From NCBI RefSeq assembly GCF_010820665.1, contig NZ_JAAIKC010000015.1, forward strand, positions 46,429-110,428: DNA of 64,000 nt, written 5' to 3'. The position numbers and the translations under genes were made by a program. This document shows, piece by piece, positions 36,301 to 43,288 of the stretch. Every line of letters begins with the position of its first letter. Within the stretch, counting starts at the first letter, position 1. This stretch comes from Paenibacillus sp. SYP-B3998. Lineage in GTDB: Bacteria; Bacillota; Bacilli; Paenibacillales; NBRC-103111. Under the pieces are notes generated by a model. The model had not been told where the DNA came from, did no database searches, and was given only the letters and a program-made list of their open reading frames with translations.

Positions 36301-38978
36301 GAACCAGACGTATAGATGATATAAGCCAAATGCCCAGCGTGGTTGCTTACAAATGGACGAGCAGATGAATAACCCTCCATGTCTCGAATGCCGAATAGTT
36401 CTTTAACTGGCTGAGGCCGGACTTCCTCACTGAAGCGGTGGTTGATCGTAAGAAGGACATCGTAGCGATATCGGGTCAATTCGTTTTCCACTGAGAACCG
36501 TTTATCCGTAATATCGACGGAGCTGATTAAACCGTTCCAGCTCGGAAGATTGCAGAAAAATTGGCGGGGGATGAATAATTCTCCGGACAGATCCGTCTTC
36601 GTCTTTGCCTCGGGATGAGCCCGCTTGAACTCAGCCAGCGATTGCGCCAGAAGAGGCTTCTTTTCCAAATCCATGACATCGCCGACGAAGAGGACGCCCC
36701 CCTCAGTCAACAGCTCAACCGCCGCGTCGATGACATGCCTCAAATAAGGAAACCCGTGAAAATATTGCACCACACTGTTGATAACAATCACATCAAACGT
36801 CTCCCCGATACGATGCACCTCGTGAGCAGGCAAACAATCCAATACGACGTGGTCGTACCCCGCTTCAAGTAACCGTTTACGGTTTTGTTCGATTACAACC
36901 TCGGAAAAATCCGTTGCATAGTACCTTCCCACCAAGGGGGCTAGCTGAAATAAAGTCAGTCCCGAAGAGCAACCAAGTTCCAAAATCCTCGTGTCACGAT
37001 GTAAATAGGGCACAAGCTTTTCAACAACGTTGCCCGCATATTCCTCCATTTCAAGCTTACTAAACGCCTCTCCGTTATAACTGTTTGACCATCCGCCAGC
37101 CTCAATTTCGTCCAAGGCCTCGATCCCTACCGATTCCCATAGCTGCTTCTCCAACTCTACCTGCTGCCTGACGTTGATGGATTTTACCGCCTCATCCTTG
37201 TTTCCGTCCGCATAAATAAGCGTGCGAAAGCCGGAGCAATCCCATTGAAGCTTCTCCATACGTTCTGCATAGGTGATGGAGGAGATGACAACGCGACTGC
37301 CGGAGTCTTCCACTATCGACTTGATCCGATCATTTGGGGTATCTGGATCGATCGGTACATAAGCTCCACCAGCTTTCAACACGCCCAGCATAGCCGCCAG
37401 TCCTTCTGCGGAACCATGCAGGCAGATCGCAACGGGATCGTCAGGCTTGATGCCGCACCGTTCCCGTAGGATGCTGGCGAGCCTGTTCGCACGCTCCTCC
37501 AGCTGGCGATAGGACCACGCCCGATCGTTATAAATGATCGCATGTCGATCAGGCCAGCGATCCGCTTGCGCTTCGAACAGTTCCTGTATCGTTACTTCCT
37601 TGTCGTACTTTCTGAAAGTATCATTAAAAACAGACAGCAGCTGCGTCTTTTCCTCATCATCCAGCATCTCGTGACTTCGAATCGGATCGTTAGGCGAAGA
37701 GATCAGGCAGTCAGCCAATGTGAGCAGATGTCGCAACAGTCCTTTGGCATCCTCCTGACTGTAAGCATCCAGGCGATAATCAGCCTGTAACGTCAGCTCG
37801 CCAGTATCCATGCGCTCTTTGATATTCAGGAACAGCTCATTGATTTCATGCTTGCTGAAAAAAATCTCGATTTCATACGTTACCTCATTGCGGCAGATCC
37901 ATGTGAACGGATGGTAATCAATGACGGCCGCGGTCGTCAGACGGTCTACCTCGGCATGGCCGGCTCGCAATTCCTGCACAAGCAGGTCGAACGGATATTT
38001 CTGATGCCGTAACGCAAGCATTTTCTGTTTGCCGATTTCCTTCACAAACGAAGCGAAGCTTTGCTCCGGGTCAAGCTGCATACGCAAAGGAAGCGAGCTA
38101 ACCATCATACCCAGCATCGATTTTTCTGATTTCGTGATTCGGTTCGTATAGTAAGTCCCCAAGACAAGGTCACGGCATGAGGTCACCTTTAGCAAATAGC
38201 AATAAAACGCCGCCAAAAACAAAGTAAACGTTCCAATCTGATGCTCCTTACAAAATTCCTGCATGCGAACCTGTAGTTCAGGAGGGATCTCCAATATTTC
38301 ACGCGAAGCATGGGATCGCGACTTTTTATGTTCGCGCAGTGTGAATTCAGGCATAGTCTCGAATTGCTTCAGCCAAAAATTTCGGTCTTTAGAGGATCTG
38401 GAAGACTGCAAATACTGCTGTTCCCGTTCGATGAAGGATACAAAAGAAGGTTGCACGCAAGGCGTTCTCTCTTTGCCTGAAGATAAGTCGGCATAAATTT
38501 CGACGACCGTATTCCCCAACCGATACATGGTCATACCGTCGGCGATAATATGATGAACTTTAATAAAAAGCCACGTTTCGCTTTCGTCGATGATGAAGGC
38601 GGTTGCACGGAGCAGCGGACTGTCGCTCCATGCAAAAGGCACCTCCATGTCCTCATTGATCCAACCGTCGGCGGATTGAGCTTGTCCATTTTCGCTGAAG
38701 TCGATCATTTGGAACGGTACACCTGACTCGCTCGTCACATACTGCCTCGGCTCATCTTCCTCGTCCCCGATCAAACGCAAACGAAGCGCATCGTGTTCAC
38801 TCACCGCAATTGTCATTGATCGTTCGAGCAGGCTCATATCGACCGATCTGCTCTTAATCTTGATGCATCCGCCAAGATTGGCGATGCCTGTACCCGGATT
38901 CATTAGCATGGTATACCAAATTCGTTTCTGCGAATGGGACAAAGGGTATGTCCCATTTTCTTTCGTTAGGGTGTTCAC
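30306..38978 (-). CDS. NRPS gene A, starter synthetase Cs-A(MT)-T-C-A-T-E(degenerate)
   Basis: First enzyme of the line. The N-terminal C domain (HHIIADG near residue 163, numbering from ATG 39050) resembles starter C domains of surfactin-type lipopeptide synthetases (SHSQKRIWYT, NDALRLR-like region), so fatty-acyl loading is likely. A1 is split between A2 and A3 by a methyltransferase (about 640-865, LELGCSSG); its A3 motif is near 908. Then come a carrier (GGQS near 1299), an LCL C domain (HHIISDG near 1478), A2 (A3 motif near 1950), a carrier of E-partner type (GGDS near 2335) and an E domain whose motifs are decayed (HPLVIDE near 2514, ERCGR, VGRFT, RWSG). Codes: DILQCGMVWK and DILQMGMVWK, both Gly-type. 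GTG 38978 is preferred (GGGAG 10 nt upstream); ATG 39050 is in frame but lies inside a terminator-like hairpin with AAGGG only 1 nt away. Confidence 0.93.
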   Translation of the reverse strand: MNTLTKENGTYPLSHSQKRIWYTMLMNPGTGIANLGGCIKIKSRSVDMSLLERSMTIAVSEHDALRLRLIGDEEDEPRQYVTSESGVPFQMIDFSENGQAQSADGWINEDMEVPFAWSDSPLLRATAFIIDESETWLFIKVHHIIADGMTMYRLGNTVVEIYADLSSGKERTPCVQPSFVSFIEREQQYLQSSRSSKDRNFWLKQFETMPEFTLREHKKSRSHASREILEIPPELQVRMQEFCKEHQIGTFTLFLAAFYCYLLKVTSCRDLVLGTYYTNRITKSEKSMLGMMVSSLPLRMQLDPEQSFASFVKEIGKQKMLALRHQKYPFDLLVQELRAGHAEVDRLTTAAVIDYHPFTWICRNEVTYEIEIFFSKHEINELFLNIKERMDTGELTLQADYRLDAYSQEDAKGLLRHLLTLADCLISSPNDPIRSHEMLDDEEKTQLLSVFNDTFRKYDKEVTIQELFEAQADRWPDRHAIIYNDRAWSYRQLEERANRLASILRERCGIKPDDPVAICLHGSAEGLAAMLGVLKAGGAYVPIDPDTPNDRIKSIVEDSGSRVVISSITYAERMEKLQWDCSGFRTLIYADGNKDEAVKSINVRQQVELEKQLWESVGIEALDEIEAGGWSNSYNGEAFSKLEMEEYAGNVVEKLVPYLHRDTRILELGCSSGLTLFQLAPLVGRYYATDFSEVVIEQNRKRLLEAGYDHVVLDCLPAHEVHRIGETFDVIVINSVVQYFHGFPYLRHVIDAAVELLTEGGVLFVGDVMDLEKKPLLAQSLAEFKRAHPEAKTKTDLSGELFIPRQFFCNLPSWNGLISSVDITDKRFSVENELTRYRYDVLLTINHRFSEEVRPQPVKELFGIRDMEGYSSARPFVSNHAGHLAYIIYTSGSTGKPKGVMIEHRGVHNFIVAMGDLIPFELYANVLCVTSVSFDIFVLETLLPLTKGLCIVIANEDEQKDPLLLHALIERQSVELIQTTPSRMKLLVSLGGDLPGLRQAKALCIGGEPFPEKLLSELRKRSTAHIYNMYGPTETTVWSTVQQLSEGEQIRIGKPVANTQVYVVNEWMQLQPIGVQGELCISGDGVARSYVNREDLTSEKFIAHPFLPGKKLYRTGDLAKWLPDGTLEHAGRMDDQVKLRGYRIELKEIEEQLILLYAVKEAVVTVQELGAGSPELCAYVILNDEMSDRALQEALRLQLPEYMIPAHIVRLDHMPLMLNGKLNRKALPLPGKQGRSVGYEAPRTRLEQELTIVWQDVLGVEQVGITDSFFALGGQSLKAAQLITQVHKRMGTKISFRELFQAGTVKELALRIQGTEHCFFAEIPPAAPQDAYPVSFAQRQQYVQHHVGGGFVHHLPAVLRIEGPLDRERFEAAWRGLVQRHEALRTSFGMEHGELVQRIHTFVDFTVEYKRSHEEDTDRLIAEFMQPFTLERPALLRVKLIHLGERQHLLLFDMHHIISDGVSAEIIKQDLAALYEGTPLPELRLHYKDYAVWQQRWSASEEYGRAATYWADKLSGRLPRLDLPTDLPRPAQRSFKGERVHFVIDADLRLALTDLAAVMDGTMYMVLLAAFSSLLAHCSGQEEMIIGSAAAGRPHSDLDSIVGMFVNTMALHVYPARSKTFMTYMSEIKETALAAYEHQDYPFVELVDKLGLSRDISRNPLFDAMFNMQSANFYEFSFDEAKMTMIELDLSVSQFDLLFNATETQNEVHCYFQFDAALFLKATIERWSDHFLKLLRHVAARPDTPIGRIELLDVDQKRDMLARLIPAPTEFAREQTIHGLFEAQTAYAPERIAVVCCGRELTYRELNERADRLAQYLRAKGVGKDCIVGVMLNRSENLIISILAVLKAGGAYLPLDPDYPADRLRYMLQDSGSLLLLVDEASTGSIPFGGETINVQNFPIPRYPQVPNVSYEYASESLAYVIYTSGSTGKPKGVMLEHRSVHNFIIGMQHSVPFSEYESILALTSVSFDIFVLETLLPLSFGMKVVLASDEELREPDLIHGLIVRENVHMVQSTPSRMQMLLHGERAAAAWSVLQVVMIGGEALPPSLLEHIKEMTSARLFNMYGPTETTVWSTVAELTKAQSVTIGMPIANTRLYILQDSCMLAPMGIVGELFIAGEGLARGYLNRPELTAERFVVDPFVPGERMYWTGDLARWLPDGRIAYAGRIDHQVKIRGYRIELGEIEVQLRRMPMVNDAVVIAREDTEGSSQLCAYIIASEAFTVSDLRTTLATMLPGYMIPAHFVQLAELPLTPSGKLDRLALPKPDGSAALGVDYVTPQTERERLLAAVWEDVLGVPRVGVFDSFFDLGGDSIKALQALSRMHRHGYGLELNELFMRPTIQALAEALTHREMEAEQGAVEGEAPLTPNQAWFLEQGLAEAGRFNQSVMLYHQNGFNEASVRETFLRLTGHHDALRLVFRQEGDRWGQRSRGLTEGEAFGLKVLDFRPYADWAARISETEQLIQDAMRLEEGPLVQLGLFRTAEGDHLLITVHPLVIDEASWRILLEDFEHMYGQYEAGSIADGLAEARLGELSEPALSAKTTSYRECALRLTEAAQRPRLKEERQYWQRIEQAEVSSLPKDFEVTEVETNESCLGNGRTSYGETVSVTLSQAKTKQLFREANRAYRTETSELLLTALALTVRDWTGSGRVRLELERCGRDALPEGVDATRTVGRFTTLYPVLLELVGDEAVSEGTLGIEAKPAPDETLFYAPIEEDKALALHVKTVKDELRRVLDKGASYGILNDLKQQEEGQKKAHRLHTDMLFRWSGSLSPWSETLSEAEEQVAAGSVHAKLAGLRTEIRTRSEAYGTHSLEWNFQLKDARLECHLTYDGRAYRKETANRLITQFALCLERIINHCVSRKETESTTTDFSDRELTSDELAIIAGALNVL

Positions 38979-39014
38979 TACTTTCACGCTCCCGATACCA
39001 TTTTCAATCAACAC

Positions 39015-39054
39015 AAAAAGGACATGAGACAGCTTATGCTGTGAACTCATGCCC
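39015..39054 (-). terminator. Terminator-like hairpin in the NRPS operon leader (possible attenuator)
   Basis: Read on the minus strand, GGGCATGAG pairs with CTCATGTCC (one G-U) around an inner ACAGC/GCTGT helix, and five T follow directly. It lies between the predicted transcription start (about 39079) and the preferred GTG start at 38978, so it would act on leader RNA. If ATG 39050 were the true start, the hairpin would lie in the coding sequence. Confidence 0.6.
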
Positions 39055-39085
39055 TTGCGGTAACACGTTTTATTCGCTTTATATA

Positions 39086-39115
39086 ATCATATAATTCATT
39101 GTATTATTTTGTCAA
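39086..39115 (-). promoter_or_regulatory. Sigma-A type promoter of the NRPS operon
   Basis: On the minus strand a perfect -35 TTGACA (39110-39115) is followed after 18 bp by TATGAT (39086-39091), a 5/6 match to the -10 consensus. The start of transcription would be near 39079, about 100 nt before GTG 38978. No other good minus-strand promoter is visible before gene A. Confidence 0.7.
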
Positions 39116-39170
39116 TTAAATAAAATAACGCCATTTTCTACATAATTTTCGCCTTTGTCACCTTTGGTTC

Positions 39171-39186
39171 ACCTATTAAAATAGGT
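39171..39186. promoter_or_regulatory. 16-bp palindrome upstream of the NRPS promoter, candidate operator
   Basis: ACCTATTAAAATAGGT has two perfect 7-bp arms around AA. Its centre is about 65 bp upstream of the -35 box of the NRPS promoter, in an AT-rich intergenic region. This is a possible activator site; the binding protein is unknown. Confidence 0.4.
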
Positions 39187-39291
39187 ATATGTTCCCATTT
39201 ACTATTCAAGTGAGTTAATCATTTAACAAAAGGTACCAGAAGAAAGAGCCTTTTCACATCATTTTCAGGATATCATTGACCGATATGGTAG

Positions 39292-39304
39292 CCCCAATTT
39301 GGGG
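39292..39304. promoter_or_regulatory. 13-bp palindrome between NRPS operon and response regulator
   Basis: CCCCAATTTGGGG is a perfect inverted repeat around one base. It has no T-run on either side and lies in the gene-free stretch 39055-39546, which otherwise holds AT-rich sequence, the NRPS promoter and the response regulator's terminator. Its role is unknown. Confidence 0.3.
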
Positions 39305-39441
39305 TAGATACATTTATAGCCGCATTTTTTGATTAATTTCGATATTTTTTTCAAAAAAACGTATCTGTAGAAGCGTAAAAAAATGAAGCTTCCCTTGAAG
39401 GCAATATCAAGTAGGACCATAAACAAAAGCGAAAGACCTAC

Positions 39442-39483
39442 AAAAAAAGAAAAAAGCTTGGAATCAAACGAAACTCCAGCTTT
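39442..39483 (-). terminator. Intrinsic terminator of the kinase/regulator operon
   Basis: On the minus strand a stem of AAAGCTGGA with TCCAAGCTT (one bulged base) is followed by TTTTTTCTTTTTTT, starting about 65 nt after the response regulator stop. It separates that operon from the NRPS operon. Confidence 0.75.
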
Positions 39484-39546
39484 CCGTCTTAGTATTCGTT
39501 GTAAATCGCAACACATTTATTGTAATTTCCACCTAATTGCTCGGTT

Positions 39547-40242
39547 TCACTCATGCTGGGCCATATACCCAACACCTGGATAGGTCACGATCAAATCGAG
39601 ACCTTCTGCAAGACTTTTTACCTTCTGACGTATCCGTGCTATGGTAACACGCAGGTATTCAACTTCATCTCGGTACTCGCTGCCCCACACCTCACTGAGC
39701 AACTGCTCGTGCGTCATGACCTTCCCCGCATGCTGCAAAAGCAACGCGAACAGGTTATATTCTGTTTCGGTAAATTTGATTTCCTTTTCGTTCAGCCACG
39801 TTCTGCGTTGCGCCAAATTAACGGTTACTGGACCTAACGTGATTTCCATTGTTGTCGTAGGAGTCGCCATCCGTCCATCCATTCGGCGAAGCACCGCATT
39901 CACCCTTGCGAACAGCTCATCTAAGGAAAAGGGCTTCGTTAAATAATCATCAGCCCCCAGATTCAAGCCCTGAACTTTATCGCTAGAGTTGCTGCGCGCT
40001 GTCAACATAATAATTGGAACGCTGGAATACGTCCGCAGCCGCTTAAGCACGTCAAATCCATCCATGCCCGGCATCATCAAATCAAGCAGAATCAAATCTG
40101 GATCGAAGCCTTCCACCTTTTCCAGCGCTTCAACCCCACTCTGGCAGGTTAAAGTTTCAAAATCTAACGACTTGAGATTCGCAGCAACAAAGCGCACAAT
40201 TTTCGGCTCGTCATCTACGATCATAATTTTCTGTTTCTTCAT
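39547..40242 (-). CDS. OmpR/PhoB-family response regulator
   Basis: A 231-residue DNA-binding response regulator. The receiver domain has the acidic pair and phosphoacceptor (IVDDEP, then LLDLMMPGMDG), the conserved Thr (MLTAR) and Lys (TKPF). A winged-helix output domain follows, with the EYNLFALLL and VTYPGVGYM hallmarks. ATG 40242 is chosen because GGAAAG lies just upstream and the ATG follows the kinase stop after one base; a longer frame to 40293 would only extend into the kinase gene. It is the partner of the sensor kinase next to it. Because the pair is transcribed toward, and ends about 500 bp before, the NRPS operon, it is a candidate regulator of peptide production. That link is inference from position only. 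Confidence 0.92.
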   Translation of the reverse strand: MKKQKIMIVDDEPKIVRFVAANLKSLDFETLTCQSGVEALEKVEGFDPDLILLDLMMPGMDGFDVLKRLRTYSSVPIIMLTARSNSSDKVQGLNLGADDYLTKPFSLDELFARVNAVLRRMDGRMATPTTTMEITLGPVTVNLAQRRTWLNEKEIKFTETEYNLFALLLQHAGKVMTHEQLLSEVWGSEYRDEVEYLRVTIARIRQKVKSLAEGLDLIVTYPGVGYMAQHE

Positions 40243-40243
40243 A

Positions 40244-42859
40244 TCAGTCACTTTCCTTCCCCTGAAACCTAGGTATGGAAATGATAAATGCACTGCCCGC
40301 TCCCCGCATGCTTTCTACACGAATTAATCCACCATGGGCTTCCATAATGCCTTTGCATATCGCTAACCCTAGTCCAGTGCCTCCGGTCTGGCGGCTTGAT
40401 GAGACATCCACACGATAGAAGCGATCAAATATTTTGCCCACATGCTCATCCGGTATGCCAATGCCATTATCCTGTATTTCAAGATGCACATAATGCTGAT
40501 CTGCTTTAGCGGTAACCTTGATCAGCGGCTGATTGTCGTTATATCGAACGGCATTCGTAAACAAATTAACGAGAACTTGCTCCATCCGAAGCTTGTCTGC
40601 ATAAATCAGGGGAATATGGTCGTCAATCTGCACATCTAGCCGCATTAGCTCGTAGCTCGCTTGCTGAGGCAATCGTCTGCGCGCGCTCTCCACGACCGTA
40701 TCCACTCGCAGAGGCTGTGGATTGATGCGCATAGCGCCCGATTCGATTTTGGAAATATCCAGCCACTCATCAATTAGATCTTGAATCCGACCAATGTCCT
40801 CATGAATACCTTCTAATAACTCTTGTTTAAAGCTTTCTTCCCAATTGGCATCGACACGCAATAAAGTTTCAACGCCGCCTCTGATACTGGTAATGGGTGT
40901 TTTAAATTCATGAGAAGCCAACGAGATCAAATCGTTCTTTAAAGCATCAATTTCATGTTCTTTCGTCATATCGCGCCATACATAGCCCCGACCGAATACC
41001 CGATCCTCACGGGACACTTGGAATGCCGACACCATCATAAACCGTTCCTTGCCATTCTCTTGCTTAAGCGTAAAAGCGCCTTGCGTACTCGGCTCTAAGG
41101 TGAGCTTCTGTAGATCCTCTTGCCGCTCCGACAGTAAGGAGGAGATGGTGTGAAATAACCCCTCCTCGCTCATCCTCAGTAAATCAGCCATGGGGATATC
41201 AAATATATCTGACATCCGATGATTTGCATAAACGACTCTGTGTTCCACATCAATCAGCACAACGGCATCGGACATGCTCTCCAGAACGGCATTCAGCGTC
41301 GCATGCTCATCCTGCGTACTTCTTAACAGCAGATCGTTTTGCATCATGATGGCAATCGTATTAGCAAAGGTTTGCAGAAAAGCACGATTGGAATCCCGAT
41401 CATCAGCTGCCTCCTGCTCATGCTGAACGATGATTTCTCCAAGCAGCAGGCTCCCCGCAAGCACAGGCACATTAAATTCTGCTTCAAATTTATTCAACGT
41501 TGTATCGCTAGAAACTACTTTCTCTTCCCATCCCGTAAAACCGCCTAAAGAAGAAGTACCCCCAAGAGGGTTCAGTTTTAAGCTGACATCGGCTTGAATA
41601 AACTTACTGAGTTGAAGAATGCCTAATCCGATATGCTCATCTGTCGTCCGTTCCGCAATCGGCGGGATCAGCAATGTGTTCACTATTTCCAACTCTTGGT
41701 TTTTGCGAAGCAAACGCTGTGTCCGCTCCTCGACTCGGCTCTCTAGCTCAGCGTTCATCTGCATGAGGGCTTGCTGATTACCCTTGATTTGTCCCGCCAT
41801 CAAGAAAAAGTGATCAGCTAGCATCTGCAGCTCAAGTGGAGCTCCTCTCGGCACAGCACCGCTGTCCGGCTTCACAAAGGTTCCACCTGCAAGTCTTTGA
41901 GTGTAACCAACCAAGGCATGGATCGTGCCATTCAGTCGCTTGGCGAGATAGCTGCCTAGCATGACCGTTACGATGAGTGTAATGATGAGCAGCAGAAGCG
42001 TAATCTTGAGTGAACTTATGAACGCGGCATTCACCGCCTCTTTGGATCTACTCACCCATACGATCCAGTCGATGTCCGCAATAGAGGCATAAGTAATAAA
42101 CTCTTTTTGCGGAGAACGACTTAACTGATAAGTGCCTTCGCCTTTATCTTTACTCTTCGCATCGGCGACAACTGGCTCTTGGGATAAATCGGTCAGGGAA
42201 TCGGTCAGGGCACCATTCGGGTGATAGACCGGCTTTCTTGTATGGTCGAGAACCACCGGATACGTTTCCGTACCATAGTCGTACTTAGTCACAAGTGTTT
42301 TAATCGGTGCCAAATCAAGGACAGCCAGAACGAATCCATCAAACCTCTTGCTTCCGTCATATATCGGAGCTGCAATTGCGACAGTTGGTTGATTGGCTCC
42401 TTCTGGGCCGCGAAACAACGAAGACACAATCGTTTTTTGCGTTGCTTGTACGCGTTTGGTATAATCGCGATCACTCAAATCGGCGCCAATCAACGATGAG
42501 TCCGCAGTGAAGTTCATTGCTTTAATTTTACTCTGGTCATTAACCACATAGATGCCGCTGAATCCCGCTAAATTCTCTTGAAGCGATTGCACTTTAAGGG
42601 TCAGACTTTCTCTTGTTCGGAAGGCCGAGTCTGAAGCGCTAATCGTAGCTGCCAAGGTTTCGACCGCATTGCGATGATAATACATATAATCTTGAACCGT
42701 ATCTGCTAATCGGTAAGTGGTTTGTTTCTGGTTCTCATTAGATTCCTTCGTAATATTCGTAATTTGCGATACCTGGAAACCGCCAAGAATAAGAATCGGA
42801 ATCATTGCCATAATGGCAAAGGTTATCGTCAAATGAGATCGCATGGAATAATTATTCAC
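40244..42859 (-). CDS. Membrane sensor histidine kinase (Cache-HAMP-GAF-PAS-HisKA-HATPase)
   Basis: A large sensor kinase of about 871 residues. Numbered from the longer ATG 42901, a membrane segment (about 26-45) is followed by an extracytoplasmic Cache-like domain, a second membrane segment (about 295-320), a HAMP linker, a coiled region, a GAF-like and a PAS domain, then the kinase core. The phosphorylated His is in SHEFKTP, the N box in NLFTNAVRYN, G1 in DNGIGIP and G2 in GTGLGLAI. GTG 42859 is preferred because GGAGG lies 5 nt upstream; ATG 42901 has no clear ribosome binding site. The gene is translationally close to the response regulator (stop and ATG one base apart). The periplasm-facing Cache domain suggests that a small extracellular ligand is sensed. 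Confidence 0.92.
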   Translation of the reverse strand: MNNYSMRSHLTITFAIMAMIPILILGGFQVSQITNITKESNENQKQTTYRLADTVQDYMYYHRNAVETLAATISASDSAFRTRESLTLKVQSLQENLAGFSGIYVVNDQSKIKAMNFTADSSLIGADLSDRDYTKRVQATQKTIVSSLFRGPEGANQPTVAIAAPIYDGSKRFDGFVLAVLDLAPIKTLVTKYDYGTETYPVVLDHTRKPVYHPNGALTDSLTDLSQEPVVADAKSKDKGEGTYQLSRSPQKEFITYASIADIDWIVWVSRSKEAVNAAFISSLKITLLLLIITLIVTVMLGSYLAKRLNGTIHALVGYTQRLAGGTFVKPDSGAVPRGAPLELQMLADHFFLMAGQIKGNQQALMQMNAELESRVEERTQRLLRKNQELEIVNTLLIPPIAERTTDEHIGLGILQLSKFIQADVSLKLNPLGGTSSLGGFTGWEEKVVSSDTTLNKFEAEFNVPVLAGSLLLGEIIVQHEQEAADDRDSNRAFLQTFANTIAIMMQNDLLLRSTQDEHATLNAVLESMSDAVVLIDVEHRVVYANHRMSDIFDIPMADLLRMSEEGLFHTISSLLSERQEDLQKLTLEPSTQGAFTLKQENGKERFMMVSAFQVSREDRVFGRGYVWRDMTKEHEIDALKNDLISLASHEFKTPITSIRGGVETLLRVDANWEESFKQELLEGIHEDIGRIQDLIDEWLDISKIESGAMRINPQPLRVDTVVESARRRLPQQASYELMRLDVQIDDHIPLIYADKLRMEQVLVNLFTNAVRYNDNQPLIKVTAKADQHYVHLEIQDNGIGIPDEHVGKIFDRFYRVDVSSSRQTGGTGLGLAICKGIMEAHGGLIRVESMRGAGSAFIISIPRFQGKESD

Positions 42860-43069
42860 GATTGCCTCCGCTTCATCCATTAAAGTAGCTCGGTAAGTCA
42901 TTCGCTTTATTTTACCATAGGTATAAGTAATCCACCTAGAATCCTCCCAACAGGAAGTTTGTTACAAGCGGCCTTAATTTGTAATCAGAATGAAACATTA
43001 TTTTCATCTAGCGTTAATGAATGAAGTCTATACTAGAACTCGACCCCCTTTAAAATAGATTTAACTTAA

Positions 43070-43101
43070 GACCCACAGCCCGTTGCTGTGGGTCTCTTTT
43101 T
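43070..43101 (+). terminator. Strong plus-strand intrinsic terminator without an upstream gene
   Basis: GACCCACAGC and GCTGTGGGTC form a perfect 10-bp stem with a 5-nt loop, followed by TCTTTTTG. The T-run is only on the plus side, yet the genes on both sides run on the minus strand. It may end a short RNA: a -10-like TATACT lies at 43029-43034, but no good -35 is seen. Nothing else was recognised in the gene-free stretch 42860-43273 apart from this and the LacI terminator. Confidence 0.75.
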
Positions 43102-43225
43102 GCGCTTTTATCTGATACGTCCATAAGCAGCAGAAAGCGCTTGTGCCGTATGGATGCCTGCGGGAACCGGCAGAAAGCCGCTGCGTTCTATACGAAGAAA
43201 AAGAAACCAATGACGTTTTTACATA

Positions 43226-43288
43226 CAAAAAGCCTAATTTGAGCGGTTCATCGATATCAATGAACCACTCAAATTAGGCTTTATTTTT
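43226..43288. terminator. Long bidirectional terminator overlapping the LacI-family stop codon
   Basis: A long inverted repeat, AAAGCCTAATTTGAG then GGTTCAT and its complement with one mismatch, is flanked by TTTTT on the minus side and TTATTTTTT on the plus side. The stop codon of the LacI-family gene lies in the first arm. Confidence 0.85.

Noticed and set aside
39265..39516. 83-codon minus-strand frame between gene A and the response regulator
   Set aside because: It runs through the regulator's terminator stem and its T-run (which yields a Phe-rich stretch), has a poor ribosome site spacing, and resembles nothing known.
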